64,000 bases of DNA from Paenibacillaceae bacterium. GTDB lineage: Bacteria; Bacillota; Bacilli; Paenibacillales; Paenibacillaceae. Made by a program: the position numbers and the translations under genes. The notes beneath the pieces are model-generated. The model did not search any database and was not told the DNA's origin. It worked only from the letters and a program-made list of their open reading frames with translations. Location: the NCBI GenBank assembly GCA_004134985.1, contig REGQ01000013.1:102542-166541 (forward strand), written 5' to 3'. Positions 47,717 to 56,453 of this stretch are shown piece by piece. Positions within the stretch are counted from its first letter, which is position 1; every line of letters begins with the position of its first letter.

Positions 47717-48643
47717 ATGTCACAAGAGTTGATATTGGATGAAGCGGAATTTTCGAAGTTGACTCATTTAGATAGCCAGCATATAAACTTGGAAATCAGT
47801 AATCCTTCTGAGACGGAAGTGGATGAGGTAGCGCTTATAAAGCATTTGAAAAAAATTCGAGGTATTGATCGAATTGAAAAGCTTGTTATCAACTATGATT
47901 CTTCTTTAAAAAATCTCAGCATACTAAGTGTGTTTAGTAATCTCCGGATTTTGTATGTTTATAGTCAATCTATCCAATCATTTGTTGGGATTGAGTGGTT
48001 TAATAAAGGCGAATATATTAAGATTCAAACTCATCGCAATCGGCGTAGGGATATATCACAGCTTTCTCAACTAACAGTAGAAAACATTGACCTTTATGTG
48101 GAAAAAGCAGAGGATTTAGAAGTAATCGCAGGACACAAGCATTTTAATATAGTAGATATATTTCAATCAATGGAAATTGATTTATCTAAATGGAGGGATG
48201 TCATCTTTAATAATCTTTCATTTAAAAAATGCAAATTCAAAGAATTTGGAAACACGGCAGCTATAGTGGGCTTAAATGCTATTAATATATTGGGTTGTCG
48301 GAGTCTTGAACGTTTTACAGGAGATAACAGCAACATTAAACGACTGATAGTAGATGGTTGCAAAAAGCTTGATTTACGTACATTAAAAACGTTTGAGGGA
48401 ATTGAAGTTTTATGTGTAAATAGCTGTACCAATGAGATGAATCTGGAGGAGATCGGAGGACTGAAGTACGTCAAGCATGTTGATTTTATTTTTTGCAATG
48501 TACATGTGGATTTAATTAACCTGAAGGAGTACTTTCCAAATATAGAGTCCTTCCACCTTTCCGGAATGAAAAAAGAATTTGGCTTACAGTTAAAGCATTT
48601 AAACCCCGATGTTCAGATCACAAGCAGATCATTTGAACTATAG
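47717..48643 (+). CDS. LRR-like immunity candidate, copy A
   Basis: A 308-residue cytoplasmic-type protein with irregular leucine-rich repeats (LKNLSILSVFSNLRILYVYS, INILGCRSLERFTGDNSNIKRLIVDGCKKLDLRTL). There is no signal peptide or membrane segment. AGAAAGG nine bases upstream favours ATG 47717 over ATG 47708. It is the most diverged of three paralogues in the island (others at 55357 and 60067); two of the three follow the same short toxin-tail fragment. The family is probably the immunity partner of that toxin. Intact. Confidence 0.72.
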   Translation: MSQELILDEAEFSKLTHLDSQHINLEISNPSETEVDEVALIKHLKKIRGIDRIEKLVINYDSSLKNLSILSVFSNLRILYVYSQSIQSFVGIEWFNKGEYIKIQTHRNRRRDISQLSQLTVENIDLYVEKAEDLEVIAGHKHFNIVDIFQSMEIDLSKWRDVIFNNLSFKKCKFKEFGNTAAIVGLNAINILGCRSLERFTGDNSNIKRLIVDGCKKLDLRTLKTFEGIEVLCVNSCTNEMNLEEIGGLKYVKHVDFIFCNVHVDLINLKEYFPNIESFHLSGMKKEFGLQLKHLNPDVQITSRSFEL

Positions 48644-48650
48644 TGGCGCA

Positions 48651-49399
48651 ATGACCCAGCATGTGGTTAAAAGTGAACTACTAAATGCTACTTTTGGTAA
48701 ACCACCAATTGGGTCTGCGGTTTATTTGCCACAACAAAAAAGTTGGGAAGCTAGCCAACCAATTACAGATTTAGCGCTCGGATTTGGTCATACCTCGCTG
48801 ATCCTTCAAAATGCTAAAGGTGATTGGTCATATTTTTATTATGGGGATAAGAGTGTTGAGTTTGTAAAAGTTGACTCGAGCGCTCTATCTAGTTTGAAAA
48901 GTTTCAATGAATGGGGAATTAAAAAGGCTTATCTGGATTTGGAGGAAAGATGGGTTACAAGTTTTCTACTTATATTCAAGGTGACTTTACGAAATCATAT
49001 TCCTCTGCTAACGATATGGCAAAAACATATGTAAAATTGAAAAAATCCGATGGTGCTAATCCAGAATATAATTTAATCACATGCAGTTGCTTTACTAATT
49101 CGAAGGATTTACTATCCATGGGGATTTTGTACAATGGGGTGAGCATGGATAAATTTATGGATACAGTGGCTGCAAAAGAAATAGAATTCGGCGGGATGGC
49201 TGGAACTAAAGTACCTAATATTGGTAAATTAGCTTTTTCTACGACATTTTACAATAATGCTTTTACTAAAAAAGAATATCAAAATCAACTGAATACAGTA
49301 ATGGATGAGTTTAACGATATGAATTGGTTTATGAGCAAAATACATCGTGCTAATTTCCACCTGTATAGAATTAATATTCTTCTTGGTCAAAAGCCTTAG
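48651..49399 (+). pseudogene. frameshifted toxin tail, possible papain-like fold
   Basis: Two frames must be joined near 48950 to give a ~250-residue tail. The first part has GKPPIGSAVYLPQQ and LGFGHTSLILQN; the second has NLITCSCFTNSKDLL and ends in INILLGQKP. A histidine in GHTSL followed much later by a cysteine in NLITCSC is the order seen in permuted NlpC/P60 or LRAT-like enzymes, but this is only an analogy. The last ~59 codons are identical to the fragment at 41657-41875. No Rhs core precedes it. It begins only seven bases after the LRR-like copy A stop. Confidence 0.65.
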
Positions 49400-49416
49400 A
49401 AAGGGGGAATATTCAC

Positions 49417-49592
49417 ATGGATAAGAAAAAAATAATGATTGGTATATTCCTTGTGATTATGTTGGGCACGATATATTTTGTTTATCTGAAATTAAATGGA
49501 TGGGCACATGCCAAAGAGGAGTTTAAACAGAAAGTGGAATTGTATATAAAATCAGAATATCCCAATGTTATGATTAAGAATCATGAGGTTCA
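49417..49592 (+). pseudogene. truncated copy of the 41893 membrane immunity gene
   Basis: About 58 codons are nearly identical to the start of the gene at 41893 (IMIGIFLVIMLGTIYFVYLK), with its ribosome binding site kept. It is cut at ATGAGGTT and joined to Rhs core sequence CACTGAGCCAGGC. The duplicated block runs from about 49217 to 49592 and matches 41697-42068. An insertion of an Rhs module ended this copy. Confidence 0.85.
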
Positions 49593-51150
49593 CTGAGCCA
49601 GGCAGCGAAGGGGCCAATGTACGAAGTGCGGTTGCGACCGAACTGCTGGGCAAGCTGTATGTTCATGAGGATCTGCTAGGTACGCCAGCGTACCTCACGA
49701 AGGGAAACGCGAAGGTCATCGCGTATGCGCGGACGGATGAGTGGGGCAAGCCGCTTACGCCAGTGGTGCTGAAGTTGAACCACAGCGGTCTTGACGAGGT
49801 GGCTGACTATACCGGTCACACGTGTGACCGGGTGCTGGGCCACTACTTTGCTCAAGCACGGATGTATGACCCGGTGAACAAGCGGTTATATCAGAGGATA
49901 CGTATGAGGGAGAGATTAGTAATCCGCTTAGCTTGAATTGGTATACGTATGTCGAGAATAATCCGCTGATTTATGTTGATCCAAGTGGATTTCATAAAGA
50001 AATAGATGAGAACCAAGTAAAGTATTTGATCAAGGTTGGGAAGAATGGTGGGGGCAAATATGAGTGGGCCCTTAGTGAGATCCATCAGAGTGTTCATTAT
50101 TACGGAACGTTCGATAAGAATCAAACGAATTATTTGTTTAAGCTTGCTGTAGGTTCGGGTGGAAAGGCCAAGTGGGCTCAGCAACAATTACAACAAAATA
50201 TACTGAATGTAACCGTCGATGATTTATTCAATTTATATCTGCTGGGAGATAACACGGTGACCCAAAATGACCGGGACATCGAACTCGCCGTAAAGAGAAA
50301 ATTATATGCACCCGTATTTAAAGATGGTCTTGCGATCTTCGCATCCGGGGTGTTAGCGGGAATAACGGCAGTAGAAGCGGTATATCTTCTTCCTGTAGTG
50401 CTTAAAAATGCAAAAGATTTACAAAAAACCTGCTAAAAGTAAAGTAAGTAATCCGTGTGATTGCTTTACGTCTGGAACCAAGGTTTAAACAGACGAAGGG
50501 GAGAAGAATATCGAAGACATTGAAGTCGGAGATAAGGTTCTTTCCAAAAATGAAGAGACAGGCGAGGTAGGCTATAAAGAGGTTACGGCGACATTCAATC
50601 ACGAAACGGGAACAGATGAGATTTACAAAATCCATGTGGGCGGTCAGACTATTGAATCGACCTTTAACCATCCGTTCTATGTGAAGGACAAGGGATGGAC
50701 GTTCGTTAAAGACCTTAAAGTCGGTGACTTGCTTGTTCAGAGCGATGGCAATACACTCAAGGTAGACAACATCGAACTGTTGCACAAGCAGGTAACGGTT
50801 TACAATATGACCGTTGATGAGTTCCATACTTACTTTGTCAGTGACCTTGGGATTTGGGTGCATAATACTCAACTTTGTTATAAAACAGGAGACAAGACTC
50901 CTGGAGGTCACTCGTTTAGTAAACATGGTGCTGAACGTGCAAACGAAAGGGGCTTTACAGCCGAACAATTGATAACATCATAAATAACAATAAAAAGAAC
51001 AGAAAAAGTAAAATTGATGAAAATGGCGATAAAACTTGGGAGTATACTGACGCTAGAGGGAATAAAGTTGTTACCAACGAAAGTGGAGGAATTGTATCCG
51101 TGCACTCCCTTGCTCCTGGGGGCACTTATATTCCAAAACCAAGTAAATAA
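49593..51150 (+). pseudogene. broken Rhs core / HINT / DUF4258-like toxin module
   Basis: The module has the Rhs core end (RSAVATELLGKL to NNPLIYVDPSG), a ~140-residue helical spacer, a pretoxin HINT domain (NPCDCFTSGTKV; STFNHPFYVKDKGW; FHTYFVSDLGIWVHN) and a tail (GHSFSKHGAERANERGFTAEQ) resembling DUF4258/RelE-fold toxins. Lesions: one T missing near 49886 (frameshift in KRFIS), a frameshift near 50428, an in-frame TAA at 50486-50488, and a frameshift near 50966 in the tail. The HINT domain would cut itself at the VHN site to free the toxin. The module cannot make a full product. Confidence 0.82.
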
Positions 51151-51169
51151 GGGAGTTGAATAGAAGTAA

Positions 51170-51499
51170 ATGAACAAAGGTACTTTGCTTGAGATTTCAA
51201 AAACATTAAATTGTGAATATGAAATTGGGCTTTGGTCTGAATCAACTGATTTTCTTGAACGGCAAGAAGAAGTAGCGGAATTTTCATTTAAGTATGTAGA
51301 CGGGCAGTATAACGTTAATATTAAACTAAAAGAGTTTAACTTAAATGCTGCCAAAACAACTTTTGCCTCTTTGGTTAGATTCGTTGAATACAAGTCAACT
51401 TTCTATGTAAGAGAAGATAGGTCAAATTCAATCCAATACTATCTACTATCTTCAACTGACGACAATAAAGCGTTCTTGTTCCAAGTAATATTTCAATAA
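51170..51499 (+). CDS. immunity candidate for the HINT/DUF4258-like tail
   Basis: A 109-residue acidic soluble protein (MNKGTLLEISKTLNCEYEIG, AEFSFKYVDGQYNVNIKLKEF). It begins 19 bases after the broken toxin and ends just before an island-type terminator. No family recognised. It is intact although its toxin is ruined. Confidence 0.65.
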   Translation: MNKGTLLEISKTLNCEYEIGLWSESTDFLERQEEVAEFSFKYVDGQYNVNIKLKEFNLNAAKTTFASLVRFVEYKSTFYVREDRSNSIQYYLLSSTDDNKAFLFQVIFQ

Positions 51500-51507
51500 G
51501 TCCGAGA

Positions 51508-51541
51508 GACCTTGGGGAAGAATCCTCAAGGTCTTTCTTTT
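51508..51541 (+). terminator. terminator after immunity gene
   Basis: GACCTTGGGG pairs with CCTCAAGGTC (51508-51533, one mismatch), followed by TTTCTTTT. The same terminator occurs at 54643-54678. Confidence 0.85.
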
Positions 51542-51600
51542 ACCCCCACCCAGTGCCGAATGAATCGGGCGGCTAAGGCAGGATGAACTTAACGCTCACT
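51542..51600. repeat. inter-module repeat, copy 3
   Basis: ACCCCCACCCAGTGCCGAAT followed by GAATCGGGCGGCTA and GAACTTAACGCTCACT; nearly identical in its first half to the copy at 54679. It abuts the terminator. Confidence 0.8.
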
Positions 51601-52068
51601 CTCCCCGTATGAGATATTCTCAAAACCCCTGTACGCACAATTTCTTTCAGTTAGCTTGAATTTTATACCCCTTTTCAGTTATCTTCTTACCTCGCAAGTC
51701 TCCCAAAATCATCAGTTACCACCGTATATAGTCCGATTTTCCTTATCTTCGTTTTCTCCCGTTTTTCTGAAATATAGAGCAAATGCAAATAAAGCCGCAA
51801 CAAATAGCATTACCGACACGACAGGGAGGGCGAGAAAGAATAATCGCAACTATTCATATACATAGCCCGACTTTTATAGTGTGTGGGGAAAGCAGTCAAT
51901 TATCATTTTTGTCCGCAACTAACAGGCAATATAGAGCGATGGTTATGGTGAGAGAACTATTTGCTGACGAGCAGTTGACATATTCAGGTAAGGCAACGTG
52001 AAGGCTAGCCACTTTGCCCTCTAATTATAGACGGAAATTCGTTAAAAAATTTCCGCAGGGGGCTAAGC
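51601..52068. other. non-coding stretch with hairpin before replication-initiator remnant
   Basis: No gene is visible here. At 52032-52055 CGGAAATT pairs with AATTTCCG, immediately followed by a CAGGGGGC ribosome binding site for the next frame. The hairpin could be a leftover regulatory or origin structure of the replication-type element that begins at 52069, but nothing shows its function. Confidence 0.4.
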
Positions 52069-52575
52069 ATGGAAGGAGTAAAGGTTTCGATTGACCGTAT
52101 TGTAGTGGACTTTACGAACGTACATTGGACGTTCTTCAATCCGCTTCGGCAGTGGCTTTGTGATTTCTACAACGCTGCGTTTTATGTTAAGGACAAGGGA
52201 TTCAAGTACCGTGTTCGAGTCAGGGAGGGTAAGCATTGGGCTTATCTTTCTTATCAGCTAGTTTATGCCCGACTGGCAAGGAAGCACACGCTTCGGCTAG
52301 AATGTCCTCCCGACTCTTTGGTTCACTTCCAGTCTTGGATTTCGGAGATTGGAAACCATGCAACAGAAATACTCTATGTTCGCTCTGATGTAGCATTCGA
52401 CATTCCGCTGCCCTTGTCTGTTGTTCGTCCTGTCTTTGACGAGGAGGAACATGAAGAAGAGGAAGGGGACGTTCTACTCCAACAAGCGACATCAGCGGCA
52501 AGTAGCAGGATATTGCCGAGTGTATGACAAGAGGATGGAATTGCTGCAAAGGCGTGGGGTGAGAATCAAAGGCGC
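52069..52575 (+). pseudogene. replication initiator-like gene remnant
   Basis: The first frame (152 codons, VDFTNVHWTFFNPLRQWLCDFYNAAF, HWAYLSYQLVYARLARKHTLRLE) and, after a frameshift near 52440, a second frame (RHQRQVAGYCRVYDKRMELLQRRG) together resemble replication-initiation-factor proteins of plasmid- or phage-like elements in Paenibacillus. Its 3' half is replaced by IS110-type sequence from about 52576. The assignment to that family is from memory of motifs and is moderate. It suggests that an integrated small replicon once entered the island here. Confidence 0.5.
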
Positions 52576-53300
52576 AAATTCTTCTCCGAAGTGGATGGGA
52601 GAACAGCGTTAGCCGTATGGTATGAATATCCTTCACCGTATCTATTGGAGGACGTGACACTAGAAGTCTTGACAGAATTCTTGCGGAAGAACAGCAATAA
52701 CGTATGTTCAACGAAGAAAGCCACACTCATCCTTGAGAGTGTTCAAGCGGATGGCAATACGAAACGGAACGGTCAGGAATACCGTGATTTCCTTGTCCGA
52801 AGCCATGTGAACCAAATTCGTGACGTACAACGTGAAATGAATGACGTTGAGGACAATATCCGTGACATTATGTAGAAGCTAGATTTTAAGCTGAACACGT
52901 TCACTGGCATTGATAACGTAATTGCTTCGGCTATCGTGGCGGAAATCGGAGACATAAGCCGCTTTACGAGTGCCGACAAGCTCGCGAAGTATGCAGGACT
53001 GACACCAAGCCAAATGAGCAGTGGCGGCAGAGGTAAAGACCGCAATCAGCGGCAAGGAAACGAGCTTTGAACAAGATTCTGTGGGGGCTAGCCGTCAGAC
53101 AAGTGCAGACCGCTAGAACGTCCAAAAAGCCGCTCAATTCGCTGTTCCATGCGTACTATGAGAAGCGATTGAATGAAGGCAAAAAGAAGAAACAGGCAAT
53201 CATCTGCATTATGAGAAGGCTTGTGAACATCCTTTACAGCATGATGAAGAACAAAACGGAATACAGGCTTACTTATTTACCCGAATCACTGACAAGTTGA
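52576..53300 (+). mobile_element. IS110-family transposase remnant (5'-truncated)
   Basis: Only the C-terminal ~240 codons of an IS110 transposase remain: a helical linker (YEYPSPYLLEDVTLEVL; LVRSHVNQIRDVQREMND), then the Transposase_20 domain (FTGIDNVIASAIVAEIGD, LAKYAGLTPSQMSSGG) and the closing LVNILYSMMKNK. The N-terminal DEDD catalytic domain is missing. A TAG at 52873 and a frameshift near 53068 break the rest. It lies between the replication-type remnant and a HINT module whose N-terminal cysteine block is also missing. Confidence 0.85.
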
Positions 53301-53348
53301 GATATAATGGCGGTAGCTGAAACAGTTGCCGCCTTCATTCTTCCCTGA

Positions 53349-54020
53349 ATCAAGTTTATAACTAACGAAGGGGAGAAACCTATTGAGGAGATTGAGGTAG
53401 GTGACAGAATCCTAGCCAAAGATGATAAGACAGGCGAGATGGCTTACAAAGAAGTCGAGTGGCTCTACCAACGTGACGTCGAAGAAACATATAATATTAC
53501 TGTTGGCGGCGAAGTCATAACGACTACTGATGAGCATCCGTTTTGGATTGTCGGCAAAGGTTGGGTGGAAGCACAGCATCTTGTAGAGGGCGATGTTCTA
53601 ACAACTTCAGATGGCAAAGAATTGGCCATTGATAATATTGAGGTTAAGAAGGAGCATAAGACTGTCTACAACTTTAAGGTGAAAGACTTCCATACGTATT
53701 TTGTTTCTAATCTTGGAATCTGGACGCATAATAGCTGTAAGTATACACCAAATGATAAAGGTTACTTTGGTACTACCGGTCAAGGAGGAAGTCATACTAG
53801 AAACCTTACTGGTGGTAACACAGTTGCTAAGAGTTTCTTTGATGAAAAAAGTGTGGGGGCTACTAAAATTGAGCAAAAAGGAAACACAACAATAGCTCAT
53901 GTGCCGGACGGTCAAAGAATAGTTTATAGACCTACATCATCTTCTAATGATAAAAGTCCAGTAGTTGAGATTTATGGTCAAGGAGCAATTAAAGAACAAA
54001 AAATTCATTTTATTCCTTAG
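53349..54020 (+). pseudogene. HINT domain plus unassigned toxin tail, 5'-truncated
   Basis: An open frame without its beginning: HINT blocks (NEGEKPIEEIEVGDRILAKD; TTTDEHPFWIVGKGW; FHTYFVSNLGIWTHN) lead into a ~95-residue tail (CKYTPNDKGYFGTTGQGG, KSFFDEKSVGATKIEQKG, QRIVYRPTSSSND). The first HINT block with the nucleophilic cysteine (DCFTSGTKV in the other module) has been lost to the IS110 side, so self-cleavage should be impossible. An internal ATG at 53439 exists but has no good ribosome binding site. The tail is not a toxin family I can name; the frame through it is intact. Confidence 0.75.
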
Positions 54021-54031
54021 GTGTGGTGAAT

Positions 54032-54625
54032 ATGGTCCAATTAAACAAAATTAATCTCTCAGGCAAATCAATTAATCGGCTATCAGAGTTGAAGGGCAAG
54101 TTTATCAAATATTTATCAATCACAACAGCAGGTTTACCAGATATACAACATAATTCTGCACATAATATGTGTTTCTTAATTTGGCTCGATACGGATGAAG
54201 GGAACTATATGATTCACAGTAGCCTATCTGATACGGACGATGAAGTCAGTTTCCCGGAATTAGTTGTATCCTATGGTGATGAGTACCTGAATGATGAAGG
54301 TTATTTAGAGGATAAAGAAAGCATTAATGATGCACTTACTTGCGCATGGGGTTCAGCCAAAATAATTTCAATTAAAATCATTCGGGATAGGCTTGACCTT
54401 CTTGTTAAGGGGATTCGACACACATTAGAAATTGATATTGGCTTAAAGCTAATATTTGAGGAAGATGAACTGCTTTTAATGTCTAAAGATTCGTCGCTCG
54501 GCTTAATGGAAATTTGGTTTGGAAAATCTCAAAGTTGGAGTAACGAGAAAAATAATTATCAACTAGTCTATATGTATGATACAAGTGAACTAGTTGGTAT
54601 AGAGAGGATTGAAATAGAAGTTTAG
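54032..54625 (+). CDS. immunity candidate for second HINT module
   Basis: A 197-residue acidic soluble protein (INLSGKSINRLSELKGKFIK; NMCFLIWLDTDEGNYMIHSS; DALTCAWGSAKIISIKI). ATG 54032 is chosen over GTG 54023 because AGGTGTGGTG lies between. It starts 11 bases after the toxin stop and ends at an island-type terminator. Intact; family unknown. Confidence 0.68.
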   Translation: MVQLNKINLSGKSINRLSELKGKFIKYLSITTAGLPDIQHNSAHNMCFLIWLDTDEGNYMIHSSLSDTDDEVSFPELVVSYGDEYLNDEGYLEDKESINDALTCAWGSAKIISIKIIRDRLDLLVKGIRHTLEIDIGLKLIFEEDELLLMSKDSSLGLMEIWFGKSQSWSNEKNNYQLVYMYDTSELVGIERIEIEV

Positions 54626-54642
54626 GATTATGGTATATTCCA

Positions 54643-54678
54643 GACCTTGGGGGCGGCAATCCTCAAGGTCTTTCTTTT
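54643..54678 (+). terminator. terminator after immunity gene
   Basis: GACCTTGG pairs with CCTCAAGGTC and is followed by TTTCTTTT, the twin of the terminator at 51508. Confidence 0.85.
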
Positions 54679-54750
54679 ACCCCCACCCAGTGCCGAATAA
54701 ATCGGGCGGCTACGAACAAAAGAACTTAACCCTCATCACCCCCGTATAAT
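54679..54750. repeat. inter-module repeat, copy 4
   Basis: ACCCCCACCCAGTGCCGAAT with AAATCGGGCGGCTA and GAACTTAACCCTCATC, directly after the terminator as in the 51542 copy. Confidence 0.8.
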
Positions 54751-54805
54751 ATTCCCCTGTTTGAAAAGAGAAATTAAAATGCTTGTAGGGCTCGTCTGTA
54801 AACAC

Positions 54806-54905
54806 CCGGGTGACCGATGTGCTGGGCTAAACGACCACATTTTGGATCGTAGACGAATAAGACGCCGAAGGCGGCATTCGTTGTTACGCGTATGATACGC
54901 TAGGC
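54806..54905 (+). pseudogene. short YD-repeat fragment of the Rhs core
   Basis: About 100 bases (CCGGGTGACCGATGTGCTGG to ACGCGTATGATACGCTAGG) resemble one YD repeat of the full rhs gene near 38405-38522, with stops and substitutions. The sequence on to 55122 includes the ~75-base stretch shared with 45450-45524 and nothing else I can assign. Confidence 0.65.
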
Positions 54906-55122
54906 CACAATGAAGGAATACCTAATTCCAAAATTGCGAAGTTTTATAAATTAATCAAAATTGGAATTTAACCCGATATATATCTTATAATGATTTTAAT
55001 TGGATAAAATTCCTGCTTAATACTGTGTGACTCAGTATATTGGCATCCATTAATCAGCAATGATCAATTTTAGAGCAACGAATCTATTTTATTTTTGCTG
55101 AAGATGCGGAATTGAGCCCTAG

Positions 55123-55335
55123 CAATTAGATATTAAAGATGGTTGGTTTTCAAAAACGAAATACCATAAAACGTATAAGTCAGGACCTTTAGATGGACAA
55201 AGGTTGATCATAGATAAAGACGAGTATAATTTTGGTAAAGCCGAGGGAGAGGCGCTTTTGGGTTACGTGGATGCTTGCGGAGATTTTTCTCCAGGACTAT
55301 TAAACCCTGTACTACCAAGTGGCACGATGATTTAA
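55123..55335 (+). pseudogene. toxin-tail fragment, second copy, without a start codon
   Basis: An open frame from after a TAG at ~55120 to TAA at 55333-55335 translates to LDIKDGWFSKTKYHKTYKSG and onwards, closely matching the 47425 frame throughout its ~65 codons. It has no start codon, so it is a 3' toxin fragment. Its LRR-like immunity gene follows 21 bases later. Confidence 0.7.
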
Positions 55336-55356
55336 AATATAAAGGATGAGAAACAG

Positions 55357-56295
55357 ATGTCTATGGAACTTACAGTTGATGAAGCGAATTTTACTGAGAT
55401 AGAGGACATAACAGCAGCGTATGACAGGCTGATAATAGGCAATGAGCATGGATTAGTCGTGGATGAACAAGCTTTTATAGAGCATTGGAGATTGGTTAAA
55501 GGAACCGAACATATTGAATGTTTAACGATAGATTACAATTCAACCTTGAAAAACTTAAACGTTATTAGGTTTTTCCCGAACATAAAAATTTTAAATTTGT
55601 ATGGGAAGAAATTGTTATCAGTAGAGGGGATCGAATGCTTTCAACAAGGTGAATTTATTAACATTAATACTGATGGGAATCGTAGAAGAAGCCTTGTGGG
55701 ACTTTGTCAAGCATCAGTAAAGCGCATAACTCTTGTTGTGGAGCGGGAAGATGATTTGTCAGCATTGAATGAGTGTGAGAATCTAACAAAATTGGAGCTG
55801 TTTCGTTCCCCAGAATTAGATTTAGTGGAGTGGAGTCGAGTACCATTAAAATTAATAGCATTTAAACGCTGTAGGTTTAAAGAACTGGGCAATACAGCAG
55901 CGATATCAACATTAAAGGATATAAGAGTTCTAGGTTGCAGAAACTTGGAACGATTTACTGCAGATCATAGTCGAATAACCTATATAATTATTGATAATTG
56001 TAAGAACCTAGATTTGCGTACGTTAAATACTTTTAAAGGCATTGAAGCAATAATCGTTAACAGCTGTCCGTTGGAAATGAATCTAATTGAAATCGGCAAG
56101 CTTGAAAAAGTGAAACATATCACCTTTATACGATGTAATGTAGAGGTTGATTTAATTAATTTGAAGGAATATTTTCCGAATTTAGAGTCTTTGCATATTT
56201 CAAAAATAAAGAAGGATTACGGCTTGAAACTGAAGGAGCTGAATCCTGACATTGAAATTTCAAGTGATTCGTTTCGAAGTGAAGTAACTACTTAG
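55357..56295 (+). CDS. LRR-like immunity candidate, copy B
   Basis: A 312-residue protein with the same irregular LRR pattern as copy A (FFPNIKILNLYGKKLLSVEG; IRVLGCRNLERFTADHSRIT). AAAGGATGAG lies eight bases before the ATG. It is complete and cytoplasmic in character. Its last ~74 codons and the DNA beyond are identical to copy C at 60067 while the first half is much more diverged, a pattern suggesting gene conversion. Confidence 0.75.
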   Translation: MSMELTVDEANFTEIEDITAAYDRLIIGNEHGLVVDEQAFIEHWRLVKGTEHIECLTIDYNSTLKNLNVIRFFPNIKILNLYGKKLLSVEGIECFQQGEFININTDGNRRRSLVGLCQASVKRITLVVEREDDLSALNECENLTKLELFRSPELDLVEWSRVPLKLIAFKRCRFKELGNTAAISTLKDIRVLGCRNLERFTADHSRITYIIIDNCKNLDLRTLNTFKGIEAIIVNSCPLEMNLIEIGKLEKVKHITFIRCNVEVDLINLKEYFPNLESLHISKIKKDYGLKLKELNPDIEISSDSFRSEVTT

Positions 56296-56383
56296 TGGTT
56301 AGTAGTTGCTGCGGTGATAATCGAAGTTGAAAAATTAAATTAATTACAATTACTGTTCATTTTTCAAAACTTAGAATAAGGAA
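56065..56383 (+). repeat. 319-bp identical block shared with 60775-61093
   Basis: The 3' ends of LRR-like copies B and C and about 88 bases of downstream non-coding DNA show no difference by direct reading over 319 bases. After short divergence, high similarity resumes through the terminator into the Rhs core fragment, so B and C arose by a segmental duplication or were later homogenised. Confidence 0.85.
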
Positions 56384-56397
56384 ATAATCTTTTAGCG

Positions 56398-56436
56398 CCA
56401 CATGCGAGTCTAACAACTCCATATGGTTTCTTTTTG
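56398..56436 (+). terminator. terminator after LRR copy B
   Basis: CCACATG pairs imperfectly with CATATGG and is followed by TTTCTTTTT. The second hairpin of the double terminator is interrupted here: its AATGAAGACC arm at 56453 now leads into Rhs sequence at about 56489. Confidence 0.7.
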
Positions 56437-56453
56437 ACTTATGATAAAGCAAA

